A stretch of DNA of 64,000 nucleotides from Sphingobacterium kitahiroshimense (GTDB lineage Bacteria > Bacteroidota > Bacteroidia > Sphingobacteriales > Sphingobacteriaceae): contig NZ_JAOQNK010000001.1 in assembly GCF_025961315.1 (NCBI RefSeq), forward strand, positions 1,674,001 through 1,738,000. The letters are read 5' to 3'. This document shows, in pieces, positions 18,321-26,766 of the stretch. The position numbers and the translations under genes are program-made. Position 1 is the stretch's first letter. Every line of letters begins with the position of its first letter. The notes under the pieces were generated by a model. That model made no database searches. It saw only the letters and a list, made by a program, of their open reading frames with translations, and was not told the DNA's origin.

Positions 18321-19664
18321 TTAATTACTTTGTGCAACGACAGGAATAGTTTCGGCATTTTTGTTTAATTCAAGTACAATCACTGTATTATCAGCGTTCG
18401 GTAATCGTGCAGGTAAATTTAGCGCTATACTTCCCGTAGCACTTTGTGAAAAAGTTATGGCATCTCCATTTAATATATGGGCTTTTTTGACTTTTACGCC
18501 CTTTAAAGCAGGAAGTGTCAGTACATCCTCTTTTCGATTGAAAACATGCACATATAAGATATTACCTTTACGTGTGGAAGCATAGGTATTGTTCGGAATA
18601 AATGGACCTCCTTTAGTGCCATAGATACTCTCGCCATAGGTGTTTAACCAATCGCCCATCTCTTTCAATCTATTAATCTGTCTGGCTTCAATACGACCAT
18701 CCAGCATCGGGCCGACATTAAAAAGGAGATTCCCGTTTCCTGCAGCTGTTTTTGCCAAGGTCTGGATACATTCTTTAGTGGATTTTAGTGCATCATTGGG
18801 TTTCCATGCCCACTGGTTCGCAATAGTCATGCAGGATTCCCATGGATAATCCATGTTTAATGCACCTATCTTCTGTTCCGGTGTCGCATAATCTCCGATA
18901 GCATCCGAAGACAAGCGTGTATGGTCTTCTCTTGTCCTATCGAAATCACTTATACCTTTTAAACGATTGTTAATGATGACATCGGGTTTCAACTGTTTTA
19001 ACAAAGCATATACTTCGTGTGCATGTGCATCGGTCCATTCTTTGTCCCAGTTACCGTCGAACCAAAGCATATATGGGTCGTAATTGGTCAAGATCTCCGT
19101 TAACTCATCTTTCATAGTTGCAACAAATTTTGCCATGTCGGTCGTTGCGTTGATCTCCTTTGTACCCGCACGTGCATAAGGGTAATGTGGATCGTGCCAA
19201 TCCAGTACGGTGAAATATACGCAGAATTTTAGACCATGCTTTTTACAGGCTGCAGCCAGTTCGCCCACAACATCACGCTTGAAAGGTGTCTCCATAATAT
19301 TCAAATCTGAAAATTTGGTTGGCCATAAGCAAAAGCCATCATGATGCTTGGCTGTAATGGTTAAATATTTCATACCTGAATTTTTTGCAGTCTTTACCCA
19401 CTCTTCGGCATTGAATAATACGGGATTGAATTCTTTATGCAATTGGTCATAGTCCTCAAAGGGAACTTGATTTCCTCGACTCCATCCAATTTCAGTACCA
19501 CGCAGGGCAACTGGCCCCCAATGGATAAACATGCCAAAACGTAAATCCATGAACTGGTCTATAACGACTTTCGATGTTTTCACAATGGGTGTTACTTTTT
19601 CAACTTGAGCAGAGAGCGGTCCGCTAATGGTCAATAACAAAAGAAGGTTTAAAAAATATTTCAT
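18321..19664 (-). CDS. Secreted alpha-L-fucosidase (GH29)
   Basis: The N-terminal signal peptide (MKYFLNLLLLLTISGPLSAQ) indicates export. The catalytic (beta/alpha)8 domain shows DLRFGMFIHWGPVAL (about 40-54), YLTITAKHHDGFCLWPT (about 100-116) and the nucleophile Asp203 in YMLWFDGNWD, all hallmark GH29 motifs. A short C-terminal beta domain (about 350-440) carries KKAHILNGD and the final strands. It removes terminal alpha-linked fucose from glycans in the periplasm or outside the cell. The length of 447 residues is typical of the lean Bacteroidota type. No SusC/SusD pair is next to it; the one in this window is 13 kb away. Confidence 0.93.
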   Translation of the reverse strand: MKYFLNLLLLLTISGPLSAQVEKVTPIVKTSKVVIDQFMDLRFGMFIHWGPVALRGTEIGWSRGNQVPFEDYDQLHKEFNPVLFNAEEWVKTAKNSGMKYLTITAKHHDGFCLWPTKFSDLNIMETPFKRDVVGELAAACKKHGLKFCVYFTVLDWHDPHYPYARAGTKEINATTDMAKFVATMKDELTEILTNYDPYMLWFDGNWDKEWTDAHAHEVYALLKQLKPDVIINNRLKGISDFDRTREDHTRLSSDAIGDYATPEQKIGALNMDYPWESCMTIANQWAWKPNDALKSTKECIQTLAKTAAGNGNLLFNVGPMLDGRIEARQINRLKEMGDWLNTYGESIYGTKGGPFIPNNTYASTRKGNILYVHVFNRKEDVLTLPALKGVKVKKAHILNGDAITFSQSATGSIALNLPARLPNADNTVIVLELNKNAETIPVVAQSN

Positions 19665-19879
19665 ATCATCACTTTATTAAGTTCTTTCCAAGGCATGCTT
19701 AAACACCGAAAATTAGGTTGAAAAAACAGTTACTCAGCTATTGCGTCATATCAATGGAACAGTGCAAAAGGTTTATATTTCAAAATTAACCCGATATAAA
19801 CCTGGGCATTGCATCTATATTACCCTGATTTGACTCAATGTTATCCTGACAGATTGATGCAGCAAATCTTTGTCTTGTT

Positions 19880-20000
19880 TTAGATATTAACAACGACTTT
19901 ATCGACGTCACGATTTGTTTATAATTTTAAATGCGCCTTTCCTATTTCTTCAAATGAAAAGGCTTTATGGATACTCGTTTTCAAAAGGTTTTCTTTTAAT
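19880..20000 (-). pseudogene. C-terminal remnant of a zinc-type / quinone oxidoreductase
   Basis: The reverse strand reads KTSIHKAFSFEEIGKAHLKL, then a TAA stop at 19919-19921, and continues in the same frame as TNRDVDKVVVNI before a second stop at 19880. MDR-family oxidoreductases end with (F-S/P-L-E-E-I-x-K-A-H)-x-x-x-E-x-x-R-x-x-G-K-I/V-V-V, so the fragment is the end of such a gene with GAA mutated to TAA. The N-terminal four-fifths of the gene is gone; the Crp/Fnr gene begins on the other strand. The boundary near 20000 is approximate. Confidence 0.55.
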
Positions 20001-20073
20001 AATAAAATAATTACAATATGCTTATATTCGGAAATAGCACAGATTAAAAAAATACACATCAACACGATGATCA

Positions 20074-20649
20074 ATGGGAATCGATAATTTAATAGCTTTA
20101 ATTTCAACTTACGCGAGGTTTTCTGAGACTGACATTGCGATTATTAAGTCAAAATTTACACAACATAAGTTTAAGCAAAAAGAATACATTCTTGAAGAAG
20201 GTCAGGTATCTACGCACCTACATTTTATTGCGATTGGCTTGGTACGCATCTTTTACGTAAAAGATGGCAAAGAAATAACGAGCTACTTATCGAGTGACAA
20301 TGGTTTTGTTTCCTCCTATTCAAGTTTTATAAACCAGTCAAAGTCTTATGAATACATCCAGTGCCTGGAAAAATCGCAAACGCTGGCCATCACCTACAAG
20401 GATATGCAGGAGCTTTACGAAGCTGTTCCCCAATGGGAAAGAATAGGAAGATTTTTCTCAGAACAGAATGTGTTATGTTTAGCAGATCGGCTGTTAAAAC
20501 TCCAATCTATTCCAGCCAAAGAAAAGTATCTTGAATTTTTAAAAACATCTTCTGAAAAAATAGTGCAACGGACACCCCTTATCCATATTGCATCGTATCT
20601 AGGTATAACTCCTGAATCATTAAGTAGAATCAGAAGCGAGATTTCTTAA
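20074..20649 (+). CDS. Crp/Fnr-family transcriptional regulator
   Basis: The 191-residue protein has a cyclic-nucleotide-binding-like beta-barrel (about 20-115), including KQKEYILEEGQVSTHLHFIAIGLVR and SSDNGFVSSYSSF. It lacks the classical R-x-S cAMP-contacting motif, as is common in Bacteroidota. The C-terminal HTH is short, with PLIHIASYLGITPESLSRIRSEI (about 168-190) as helix-turn-helix. It precedes the MBL hydrolase gene by 57 bases on the same strand and probably controls it and itself. The decayed oxidoreductase on the opposite strand may have been a former target. Confidence 0.9.
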   Translation: MGIDNLIALISTYARFSETDIAIIKSKFTQHKFKQKEYILEEGQVSTHLHFIAIGLVRIFYVKDGKEITSYLSSDNGFVSSYSSFINQSKSYEYIQCLEKSQTLAITYKDMQELYEAVPQWERIGRFFSEQNVLCLADRLLKLQSIPAKEKYLEFLKTSSEKIVQRTPLIHIASYLGITPESLSRIRSEIS

Positions 20650-20706
20650 CATTTATCAAGGAGAAACAATAAGCGATTAGACATTTTTGTATAAAAAAAA
20701 ACAAGA

Positions 20707-21378
20707 ATGAAAGAGATCACTAAAAATGTATTCCAAATTCCGGTACTACCAAGAAACAGTATCAACTGCTATATCATTGACGATGTCCTGATTGATGCAG
20801 GAATAAGAAGTTCAAGCAAAACCATACTACAGGCACTTAAATATAAAAAAATAACCACCCATGCCTTAACTCATGCCCATGCTGACCATCAGGGAAGTTC
20901 TGCTGTGCTATGCAACACGTTAAAGATTCCACTCTGGACTTCTGAATTTGAAAAAAATAATGCGGAATCAGGAAATGTCACGAATGAATATCCGAATAAA
21001 AGGCACTTTATTGCTCGGTTTCAGCAATATTATTGGGCAGGAGAAGGTCATAATGTATCCCGTATTTTAAAGGAGGGCGACACGATTGGTAGTTTTATTG
21101 TTATCGAAACTCCGGGACATTCACCGGGGCATATTTCATTTTTTAGAGAGGAAGATCGGGTTTTAATCCTTGGTGATGTGCTTGTGAATATGAATTTAAT
21201 AACGACTGTTACCGGATTAAGCCAACCACCCGATCTATTTACTAAGGATAAGAAATTGAACCTAGCATCTATTCGAAAAATCTATAGCCTAAAGCCCAAG
21301 ATCATTTGTTTTGGACACGGCCCTGTTTTATATGATAAGGGAGAATTAGAACAGTTTATGACGAATCATTATTCTTAA
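20707..21378 (+). CDS. MBL-fold metallo-hydrolase
   Basis: The 223-residue protein has the defining metal motif HAHADH at residues 56-61, within ALTHAHADHQGSS. It is followed by ETPGHSPGHISFF (third histidine site) and later by ILGDVLV and CFGHGPV, giving a complete binuclear metal site. There is no signal peptide, so it is cytoplasmic. The group includes glyoxalase II-like and lactonase-like enzymes; the exact substrate cannot be read. It lies just after a Crp/Fnr gene and may be regulated by it. Confidence 0.9.
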   Translation: MKEITKNVFQIPVLPRNSINCYIIDDVLIDAGIRSSSKTILQALKYKKITTHALTHAHADHQGSSAVLCNTLKIPLWTSEFEKNNAESGNVTNEYPNKRHFIARFQQYYWAGEGHNVSRILKEGDTIGSFIVIETPGHSPGHISFFREEDRVLILGDVLVNMNLITTVTGLSQPPDLFTKDKKLNLASIRKIYSLKPKIICFGHGPVLYDKGELEQFMTNHYS

Positions 21379-21429
21379 CAGAAAGTGCCTAATAAACTTA
21401 TTATCAATAAGCATTGAAAGCATATAGCG

Positions 21430-21699
21430 AATGGAATTATTGATCCTAAATTAGTCATCATTCAGACTGAAACGACTTCAGAATCGATGGTTTTACTTGC
21501 TGCAAGCTATAATAAAAATGCTGATAAATTTCCAAATTCTCCTAAAAAGGATGTTATACTACTGGACGTATCTGCAAAAACGGCTTCCGTAAAGTTGGTT
21601 GCAGACGAATGGATCGACTATATGCATATTGTTAAACTTAATGGATCCTGGAAAATTGTTAATGTGCTTTGGCAATTTAACAACGCAGAACAGCATTAA
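21430..21699 (+). pseudogene. Degraded NTF2-like (lumazine-binding-type) protein
   Basis: The frame reads IANGIIDPKLV (about 21430-21460), jumps to MVLLAASYNKN, then continues DVILLDVSAKTASVKLVADE and DYMHIVKLNGSWKIVNVLWQF. The second block is the end of the NTF2-like fold as found in small Bacteroidota proteins. The first is its usual early motif, but the helical and strand region between them is missing. A TGA interrupts the frame just before the first block. The ATG at 21487 gives a 70-residue tail, and I read the whole as a gene with an internal deletion and a lost start. Confidence 0.5.
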
Positions 21700-21794
21700 A
21701 TATCCATTTGAAATGAATGGTTGTTAAAAAGGTCGGACAGTAAAAGCAGCCTATCGGCGAGATCTCGAATCCCACTACTTTTCATCTGTTCTAA

Positions 21795-21824
21795 AAAGGC
21801 TCTAGAAGGTGCTCTAGAGCCTTT
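21795..21824. terminator. Hairpin after the NTF2-like remnant
   Basis: AAAGGCTCTAGA and TCTAGAGCCTTT form a perfect 12-base stem around AGGTGC. It lies about 95 bases after the end of the NTF2-like frame and probably terminated that transcript. Only AATAAT follows, with no T-tract on the plus strand. Confidence 0.6.
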
Positions 21825-22500
21825 AATAATCGGAATGGGGTACCGAATTAAAGTTTTTATATTGTGTTACGCTAAATTATACATTTTTTTACGGATTAAA
21901 AGATACAACACAAATAAATGTCTCTTATACATGGAAAAATAGTTATAAAGAACCATTGAGAAATGAGTTACCTCTTCTAATGCCTTAGGATAAAATGATG
22001 AGAAGCTTAAGACGGCTTCAAATTAAAAAAAGTAAATTAACCCCAATGATAAAAGTGCTATCAACTCTCGCTCAGATCACTGGCTAAAAACCACTTACAA
22101 CGCATGCACACAAATCTATTGTTATTAAACACAAAATTTATACTGTTTTTAAACAAGAATAGAAAATACTCAAAACTACAATTGCACTGTGTATGGTTTT
22201 GAACCGAGTTCTTACTTGTAACGTACACGTTATCCTCGGTCTATCGTTAAATTGCTTCGATCTCGCTCTTGCCTATTTCGTTGATTAAACTATAACTACG
22301 CGATCTCTAGGCTCTTGAAGCATTTAAACCTTATGCGTATAACTACCCGGTCATATTGCGCTACGCTAACGTATTTTGGTCTAGCTACAGCGAATATCAG
22401 ATACTTTATAACGAATATAGCTTAGCCTTAGTCTTCCCCTTCCCCTCTATCTATATTTGATAGTATAAACTACAATTAATAACTCTTTAAAAACAAGAAC

Positions 22501-22752
22501 ATGAAAAAGATTTTAATGACACTTTGCGCTGTCGGATTAATGTCCTCAGCTGCATTTGCGGGATCGGGCAAGGCACCGATAAAAGCGAAAGATGCTGGAA
22601 TATTCTGTGAATTCAGATTGAAATTCTATGATTCTAACGGGAATTATTTGGATACAGAAACAACTTTATCCTATCAGAGTACCGGGTCTTGTGGCGGTTT
22701 TTTTAAAACCATGAGATCGTACTATGCCTCACAAGGATACGAACTGAATTAA
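22501..22752 (+). CDS. Small secreted peptide A of a paralogous pair
   Basis: The 83-residue protein has a classical signal peptide (MKKILMTLCAVGLMSSAAFA, cleavage after about residue 20). The mature peptide of about 60 residues has one cysteine in GIFCEFRLKFYDSNGN and another in TGSCGGFFKTMRSYYASQGY. Hydropathy fits a small beta-hairpin plus helix, possibly closed by one disulfide in the periplasm or outside the cell. The following gene encodes a paralogue with the same spacing of S-C-x-x-FFK and Y-x-x-QG-x-x-x-N. The pair opens the locus of GLPGLI protein, outer-membrane barrel and two-component system. Function unknown; a secreted ligand or envelope adaptor is inference. Confidence 0.75.
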   Translation: MKKILMTLCAVGLMSSAAFAGSGKAPIKAKDAGIFCEFRLKFYDSNGNYLDTETTLSYQSTGSCGGFFKTMRSYYASQGYELN

Positions 22753-22785
22753 CAAAAACAACTGATTATACACTAAAAATTACAC

Positions 22786-23052
22786 ATGATGAAAAAGCTA
22801 TTATTTGCACTGATTGCCACATTTGGACTTTATGCTTCGAGCATGGCAACTGAAATGAATACTAAACATGTTTCTAAAGAAACTGCAGTAAAGAACGAAA
22901 AGGCATGGAGATGCACAATGTCTGTAACCATTTATGTGAACGGTGATGCTGTAGGTTACGATCATTACATCACAACGACCAATGGCTCGTGCCACACGTT
23001 CTTTAAAGCCATTAAAAAAATGTACACTGATCAAGGTTTTTCGATGAACTAG
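22786..23052 (+). CDS. Small secreted peptide B of a paralogous pair
   Basis: The 88-residue protein has a signal peptide (MMKKLLFALIATFGLYASSMA). Its mature part has KAWRCTMSVTIYVNGDAVGY and ends in TTNGSCHTFFKAIKKMYTDQGF. Aligned by eye with peptide A, both cysteines, the S-C-x-x-FFK block and the final QG-x-x-x-N are kept, while the middle differs. The two genes are 33 bases apart, so they are a tandem duplication that has diverged. A strong hairpin follows at 23080, suggesting the peptide mRNA mostly ends there. Confidence 0.75.
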   Translation: MMKKLLFALIATFGLYASSMATEMNTKHVSKETAVKNEKAWRCTMSVTIYVNGDAVGYDHYITTTNGSCHTFFKAIKKMYTDQGFSMN

Positions 23053-23079
23053 GATATCCTAAATTGAAAAGCTTTTCTA

Positions 23080-23116
23080 ATCTGAGCCATAGTGTTATTT
23101 TTTCTATGGCTCAGAT
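23080..23116 (+). terminator. Strong hairpin between peptide genes and the GLPGLI gene
   Basis: ATCTGAGCCATAG and CTATGGCTCAGAT form a perfect 13-base stem around an 11-base loop that itself contains a T-run (TGTTATTTTTT). The short palindrome GAAAAGCTTTTC lies just before it at 23066-23077. It follows the stop of peptide B by 28 bases and precedes the GLPGLI gene by 60. It can terminate or partly attenuate transcription, or protect the 3' end of the peptide mRNA. Confidence 0.7.
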
Positions 23117-23176
23117 CATATTTATAGTGCTCTTCATATGCGCTATAACCGAATCTACAATTAAAATATAATACCC

Positions 23177-23971
23177 ATGATACGTAATGTAATTTTACTG
23201 CTTTTAGCGGTAAGCGGAAGTCTAACTTCGAAAGCCCAACAGCTGATGGCGAGTTACGAATATATTCCCTCGCCCGTCGCAACCTTTAAAGAGGATGTCT
23301 ATTATGACGGTACTGTAAAGATTGCGGTCCGCGACTCGATTTCGCTAAAAAAAGAAACAACCACAGGCCAGTCTGAAGATGAAATGGAGTCGAGTGAGCT
23401 TTCTGTTGTGCTGGATGTAGGCAAAATATTCCGTAAAATTGTTATCCAAGATCCTAAACAAAAGGGACTGATAGAAACCCGATCACTGGACAGTAAAAAC
23501 TACCTGGTAGAAGATCACACCTTTAAAGCGATCAACTGGAATACCGATTACCCGGAAGAGGAGAAATTCGGAGATAAAATGTGTAAAAAAGCGACCGCAG
23601 ACTATCGGGGTACAAAAGTAGTAGCCTATTATGACCCGTCTATCCCTGTACCGGCCGGACCGTACAAATTTGGAGGGCTTCCTGGTCTTATTGTGATGCT
23701 ATATACCGAAAGTGCTCATCCGCACTATTGGTTACTGAAAAAGGTCTCCTACCCTTTCGAAGGTCAGATTCCTGTAGACCGCAACTATGTACAAACCTTG
23801 CCTACGATGTCACTGAAAAAATATGTAGAGCAGGATGAACGTAAGATTGCAGAGCAGATGCGCATTATGCGTTCCAAACTACCTGAAGGGGTTGAATTCA
23901 GTACCGAAAATAAAACGAAGACTCGAGGCACAGTAGAGCAGGTGTATGAATGGGAGCATGGTTCGAATTAG
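23177..23971 (+). CDS. GLPGLI-family secreted protein
   Basis: The 264-residue protein has a signal peptide (MIRNVILLLLAVSGSLTSKAQ). It carries the namesake motif as FGGLPGLIVMLY (about residues 172-183), preceded by VVAYYDPSIPVPAGPYKFG. This region defines the Bacteroidota GLPGLI family (TIGR01200), whose function is unknown. Family genes commonly sit next to a TonB-like outer-membrane protein, as here, where the next gene overlaps its end by 26 bases. It is probably periplasmic or surface-exposed and works with the barrel. The hairpin before it separates it from the peptide genes. Confidence 0.93.
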   Translation: MIRNVILLLLAVSGSLTSKAQQLMASYEYIPSPVATFKEDVYYDGTVKIAVRDSISLKKETTTGQSEDEMESSELSVVLDVGKIFRKIVIQDPKQKGLIETRSLDSKNYLVEDHTFKAINWNTDYPEEEKFGDKMCKKATADYRGTKVVAYYDPSIPVPAGPYKFGGLPGLIVMLYTESAHPHYWLLKKVSYPFEGQIPVDRNYVQTLPTMSLKKYVEQDERKIAEQMRIMRSKLPEGVEFSTENKTKTRGTVEQVYEWEHGSN

Positions 23972-26639
23972 CTTTTTGCTGTTATTTTTAATACAGTTTT
24001 CACAAAGTTACTGCCAAACCTTGATACGGGGTAAGGTAACTGCACCATCGTCTACCCCAGCTGGTATTCGCGTCAATCTCGTTACTGAGAATGGTTCTGG
24101 AGGCTCGCATTACTCCTTTACAGATGCTAAAGGCCTATTCCTCTTTTCAGGGGTAAGTCATGGAAATTATACGCTTATTTTTCAGTCGCTGGCCTACAAG
24201 TCCCTCAACAGATCCATTCATCTCAGTTCAGATACGCTGGAACTTTCAATCGAGCTGGAAGAAAGCAGGATACAGCTGCAGGAGGTATATGTAGCACCAA
24301 AAAAATTTATTAGGGCCGGGCGCGATACTATTGAACTTGATGCCAAAAACTATCTGCAGGGCGAAGAACGTACCGTTGAAGACCTGTTGCGCAAGATCCC
24401 GGGTATGCAGATCAGTGAAAACGGCACGATCAAAGTGGGTAACAAAGAGATCGAAAAGGTTATGGTGGAAGGAGATGATTTATTTGGAAAAGGCTACAAA
24501 CTGCTCACGCAGAACCTCACCGTACATCCGATAGAAAAGGTACAGGTACTGCAGCGATACTCAAACAATAAGCACCTGAAAGGAGTTGAACATTCTGAAA
24601 AGATAGCACTCAACCTGACCCTCAAAAGTGAAAGTAAATCGCAATGGGTAGGCAGTATCGATGCGTCAGCAAGTGTAATCCCTATTGAGTTTTACAATGC
24701 ACAGGCTAATCTGATGAATTTTGGTAAAAAAACAAAATATTATCTATTGGGATCGGCCAACAATAATGGTCTGGAGACGCTACGTGGTATAGACCATCTC
24801 ATCTTGAGCCAGGATCCGAACGAACCTGGTCAGGTGGGTCTCCAGGTCTCAACTCCTTCCCTATTGGAGAACAAACCGAGCTTAAATGAGTTTGACCCGC
24901 AACGGTCAAACTTCAACAACGACAAGCTTCTCTCCTTCAATGGCATCTTTTCGCCAAGAAAAGATCTGAAGATAAAATGGCTGGGCTTTGCCAACAGCAA
25001 GAAAAATAGTTTTGTGAGGCAGAGCTTATCCGAATATGCGATTGAAGATGTAAAATTCACAAACCAAGAAGATCTGCATTACACCAATTCGGATATTAAT
25101 TATTTCAGCAAAATGGAACTTCAATATGATCCTGGTAAAAATTCGACCATTACATATATAGGTACATTGGGCAATATCAAAGCTAATGATATCGGCGAAC
25201 TGACATTCAATGGTATCGGATCATTGGAAACGATCAAAAAACGCAGTCTACTTTCAAACCATTTACTGAGCTACACGCAGAAATTAGCGGAACGTGCCGT
25301 ACTGGTATCTTCATTCCGCTGGATCAGGCAGCATTCCCCCATCAACTATGCGGTAGACCAGTACCTTTATGGCGATCTGTTCGAAGCTGAAGGTATAAAG
25401 GCTGATAGTATAAAAAACGTATGGCAGGATACCGAAAATAATGTGGAATATTATGGAATGATCTCAGAGTTAGTAAAGCGCGATGCTAAAGGCAACCCGT
25501 TCAGTGCTTCGATAGCGCATGAAATTACGCTTCGTGGCTTCAATTCGGCATTCTATCTGATGAATGGTTCTGGAGAAACTTATCGTCCAAAAGATTTTTT
25601 TAATCGGTTGAATTTTGAAGAACGCAATACAGCATTATCTGCACAATATACCTGGAAATCCCCAAGGCTGGAGTTGACACCGAGCATCACAGCACGCCTG
25701 CTTCACTCTACCTTACAGGACAAACTTGCTCCACAGGCCCAGTCCAGCATAAATAAATTATGGTCTCCAAAAGCGACTATTCTATGGAGAACACATAGCA
25801 AAGGGGAACTGCGAAGTGAAGTTTCCTACCAAATGAATATGTCGCAAAATGCTCTTGATGTACTACCCAACTTTGTTTATAAAGGAAACCGGACTTTTTC
25901 AAGTGGTTTAAAAGAAAATCCCGTACTAGATGCATTTCATATTAATGCAGTCTATACTTTAGGTAAAATGACGGATAAACTGTATACAATCTTATCGGGT
26001 GGATATAGTCAGCAGTTCGATTACATCGGACAACAGCAAGAACTGAATCCTGACTACAACCGCAACAATCTTGTTCTTTTTAAAAACAGAACGCTGACTT
26101 ATTTTAATGCGCAGCTGAACTATTTCGTCGCTGGAATAAAAGGTAATATACGACTTACCGGGGATGGTCAGCTGGCAAATTACCAGACGCAGATCAAAGG
26201 ACTTCCGCCCTTACCGATACAAACCGCAGTTTACCAGCTAAGTCTGGACTACCGAAGTGTCTGGGAAGGGCCTATTAATATTTTTACTGGACTGCAGTTC
26301 CATAATTCGATACTTCGAAATGGATCAACAAGAAGTGTTGTCCAGTCTAAGTTTGAAGCGAATATCAATGCCCGCTTGAGTAAAAAAATACGTACATCAC
26401 TGAAAAACGAACTGTACCGATTCGAAAAAGGGCAGTACAACCCAAGTCAGTATTATCTGTTCTCAGACTTTTCTCTACAGTATTTTATCCTAAAAAAAAT
26501 GCAATTGGAACTTACAGCAAAAAACATCTTCAATATAGATACATTTACGCAATCTGTGCTTTCGGACAGCCATCAGTCGACCCAATCTTATGCGCTACGT
26601 CCAAGACAGGTTATGCTTGGCATAAACCTGAGTTTTTAA
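23946..26639 (+). CDS. TonB-like outer-membrane barrel with carboxypeptidase-regulatory domain
   Basis: The 897-residue protein starts with a signal peptide; a second start at 23958 gives MVRISFLLLFLIQFSQSYCQ, which looks cleaner. A carboxypeptidase-regulatory-like beta domain (about 25-105) is followed by a plug-like region with VEDLLRKIPGMQISENGTI and KVMVEGDDLFGKGYK. The rest is a long barrel ending in LRPRQVMLGINLSF, with the terminal aromatic typical of outer-membrane insertion. The overlap with the GLPGLI gene indicates coupled translation. Such barrels paired with GLPGLI proteins have no proven substrate. Candidate cargo here would be the small peptides encoded upstream, which is inference. 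Confidence 0.9.
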   Translation: MNGSMVRISFLLLFLIQFSQSYCQTLIRGKVTAPSSTPAGIRVNLVTENGSGGSHYSFTDAKGLFLFSGVSHGNYTLIFQSLAYKSLNRSIHLSSDTLELSIELEESRIQLQEVYVAPKKFIRAGRDTIELDAKNYLQGEERTVEDLLRKIPGMQISENGTIKVGNKEIEKVMVEGDDLFGKGYKLLTQNLTVHPIEKVQVLQRYSNNKHLKGVEHSEKIALNLTLKSESKSQWVGSIDASASVIPIEFYNAQANLMNFGKKTKYYLLGSANNNGLETLRGIDHLILSQDPNEPGQVGLQVSTPSLLENKPSLNEFDPQRSNFNNDKLLSFNGIFSPRKDLKIKWLGFANSKKNSFVRQSLSEYAIEDVKFTNQEDLHYTNSDINYFSKMELQYDPGKNSTITYIGTLGNIKANDIGELTFNGIGSLETIKKRSLLSNHLLSYTQKLAERAVLVSSFRWIRQHSPINYAVDQYLYGDLFEAEGIKADSIKNVWQDTENNVEYYGMISELVKRDAKGNPFSASIAHEITLRGFNSAFYLMNGSGETYRPKDFFNRLNFEERNTALSAQYTWKSPRLELTPSITARLLHSTLQDKLAPQAQSSINKLWSPKATILWRTHSKGELRSEVSYQMNMSQNALDVLPNFVYKGNRTFSSGLKENPVLDAFHINAVYTLGKMTDKLYTILSGGYSQQFDYIGQQQELNPDYNRNNLVLFKNRTLTYFNAQLNYFVAGIKGNIRLTGDGQLANYQTQIKGLPPLPIQTAVYQLSLDYRSVWEGPINIFTGLQFHNSILRNGSTRSVVQSKFEANINARLSKKIRTSLKNELYRFEKGQYNPSQYYLFSDFSLQYFILKKMQLELTAKNIFNIDTFTQSVLSDSHQSTQSYALRPRQVMLGINLSF

Positions 26640-26699
26640 CGAACCTTGGAAAGTATGTGCAATCCGATCCTTAAATAAATAAGATTGACAGGTGACAGA

Positions 26700-26733
26700 T
26701 TTTGCTAATTTTTCAATAGTACGGGTACTTTGC
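26700..26733 (+). promoter_or_regulatory. Possible promoter of the kinase-regulator pair
   Basis: TTTTG (26700-26704) and GTACTTTGC (26725-26733) are 20 bases apart, close to the Bacteroidota -33 TTTG / -7 TAnnTTTG layout. The -7 box misses the leading TA in exact register. It lies 34 bases before the ATG at 26767 and supports that start over the GTG at 26692. It would let the signalling pair be expressed apart from the barrel. Confidence 0.4.
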
Positions 26734-26766
26734 ATTACCTTTAAATATAATTTACATTCATCTAGC

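Larger units (their letters stand above)
21379..22500. other. Decayed region before the small-peptide locus
   Basis: About 1.1 kb without an intact gene. It holds the NTF2-like remnant, a terminator-type hairpin at 21795-21824 and a possible recombinase trace near 22000-22130. A stretch at 22250-22440 has many CTA/TAG and CG-containing words and no open frame. The end (22440-22500) should contain the promoter of the peptide genes, where TATATTTG at 22452-22459 fits a -7 box, but I see no matching -33 TTG. Confidence 0.4.

Noticed and set aside
21740-21795. A T-arm-like stretch (TCTCGAATCCCACT) that could be a tRNA 3' end or attachment site.
   Set aside because: No cloverleaf, no matching acceptor strand and no CCA; insufficient for a tRNA or att call.
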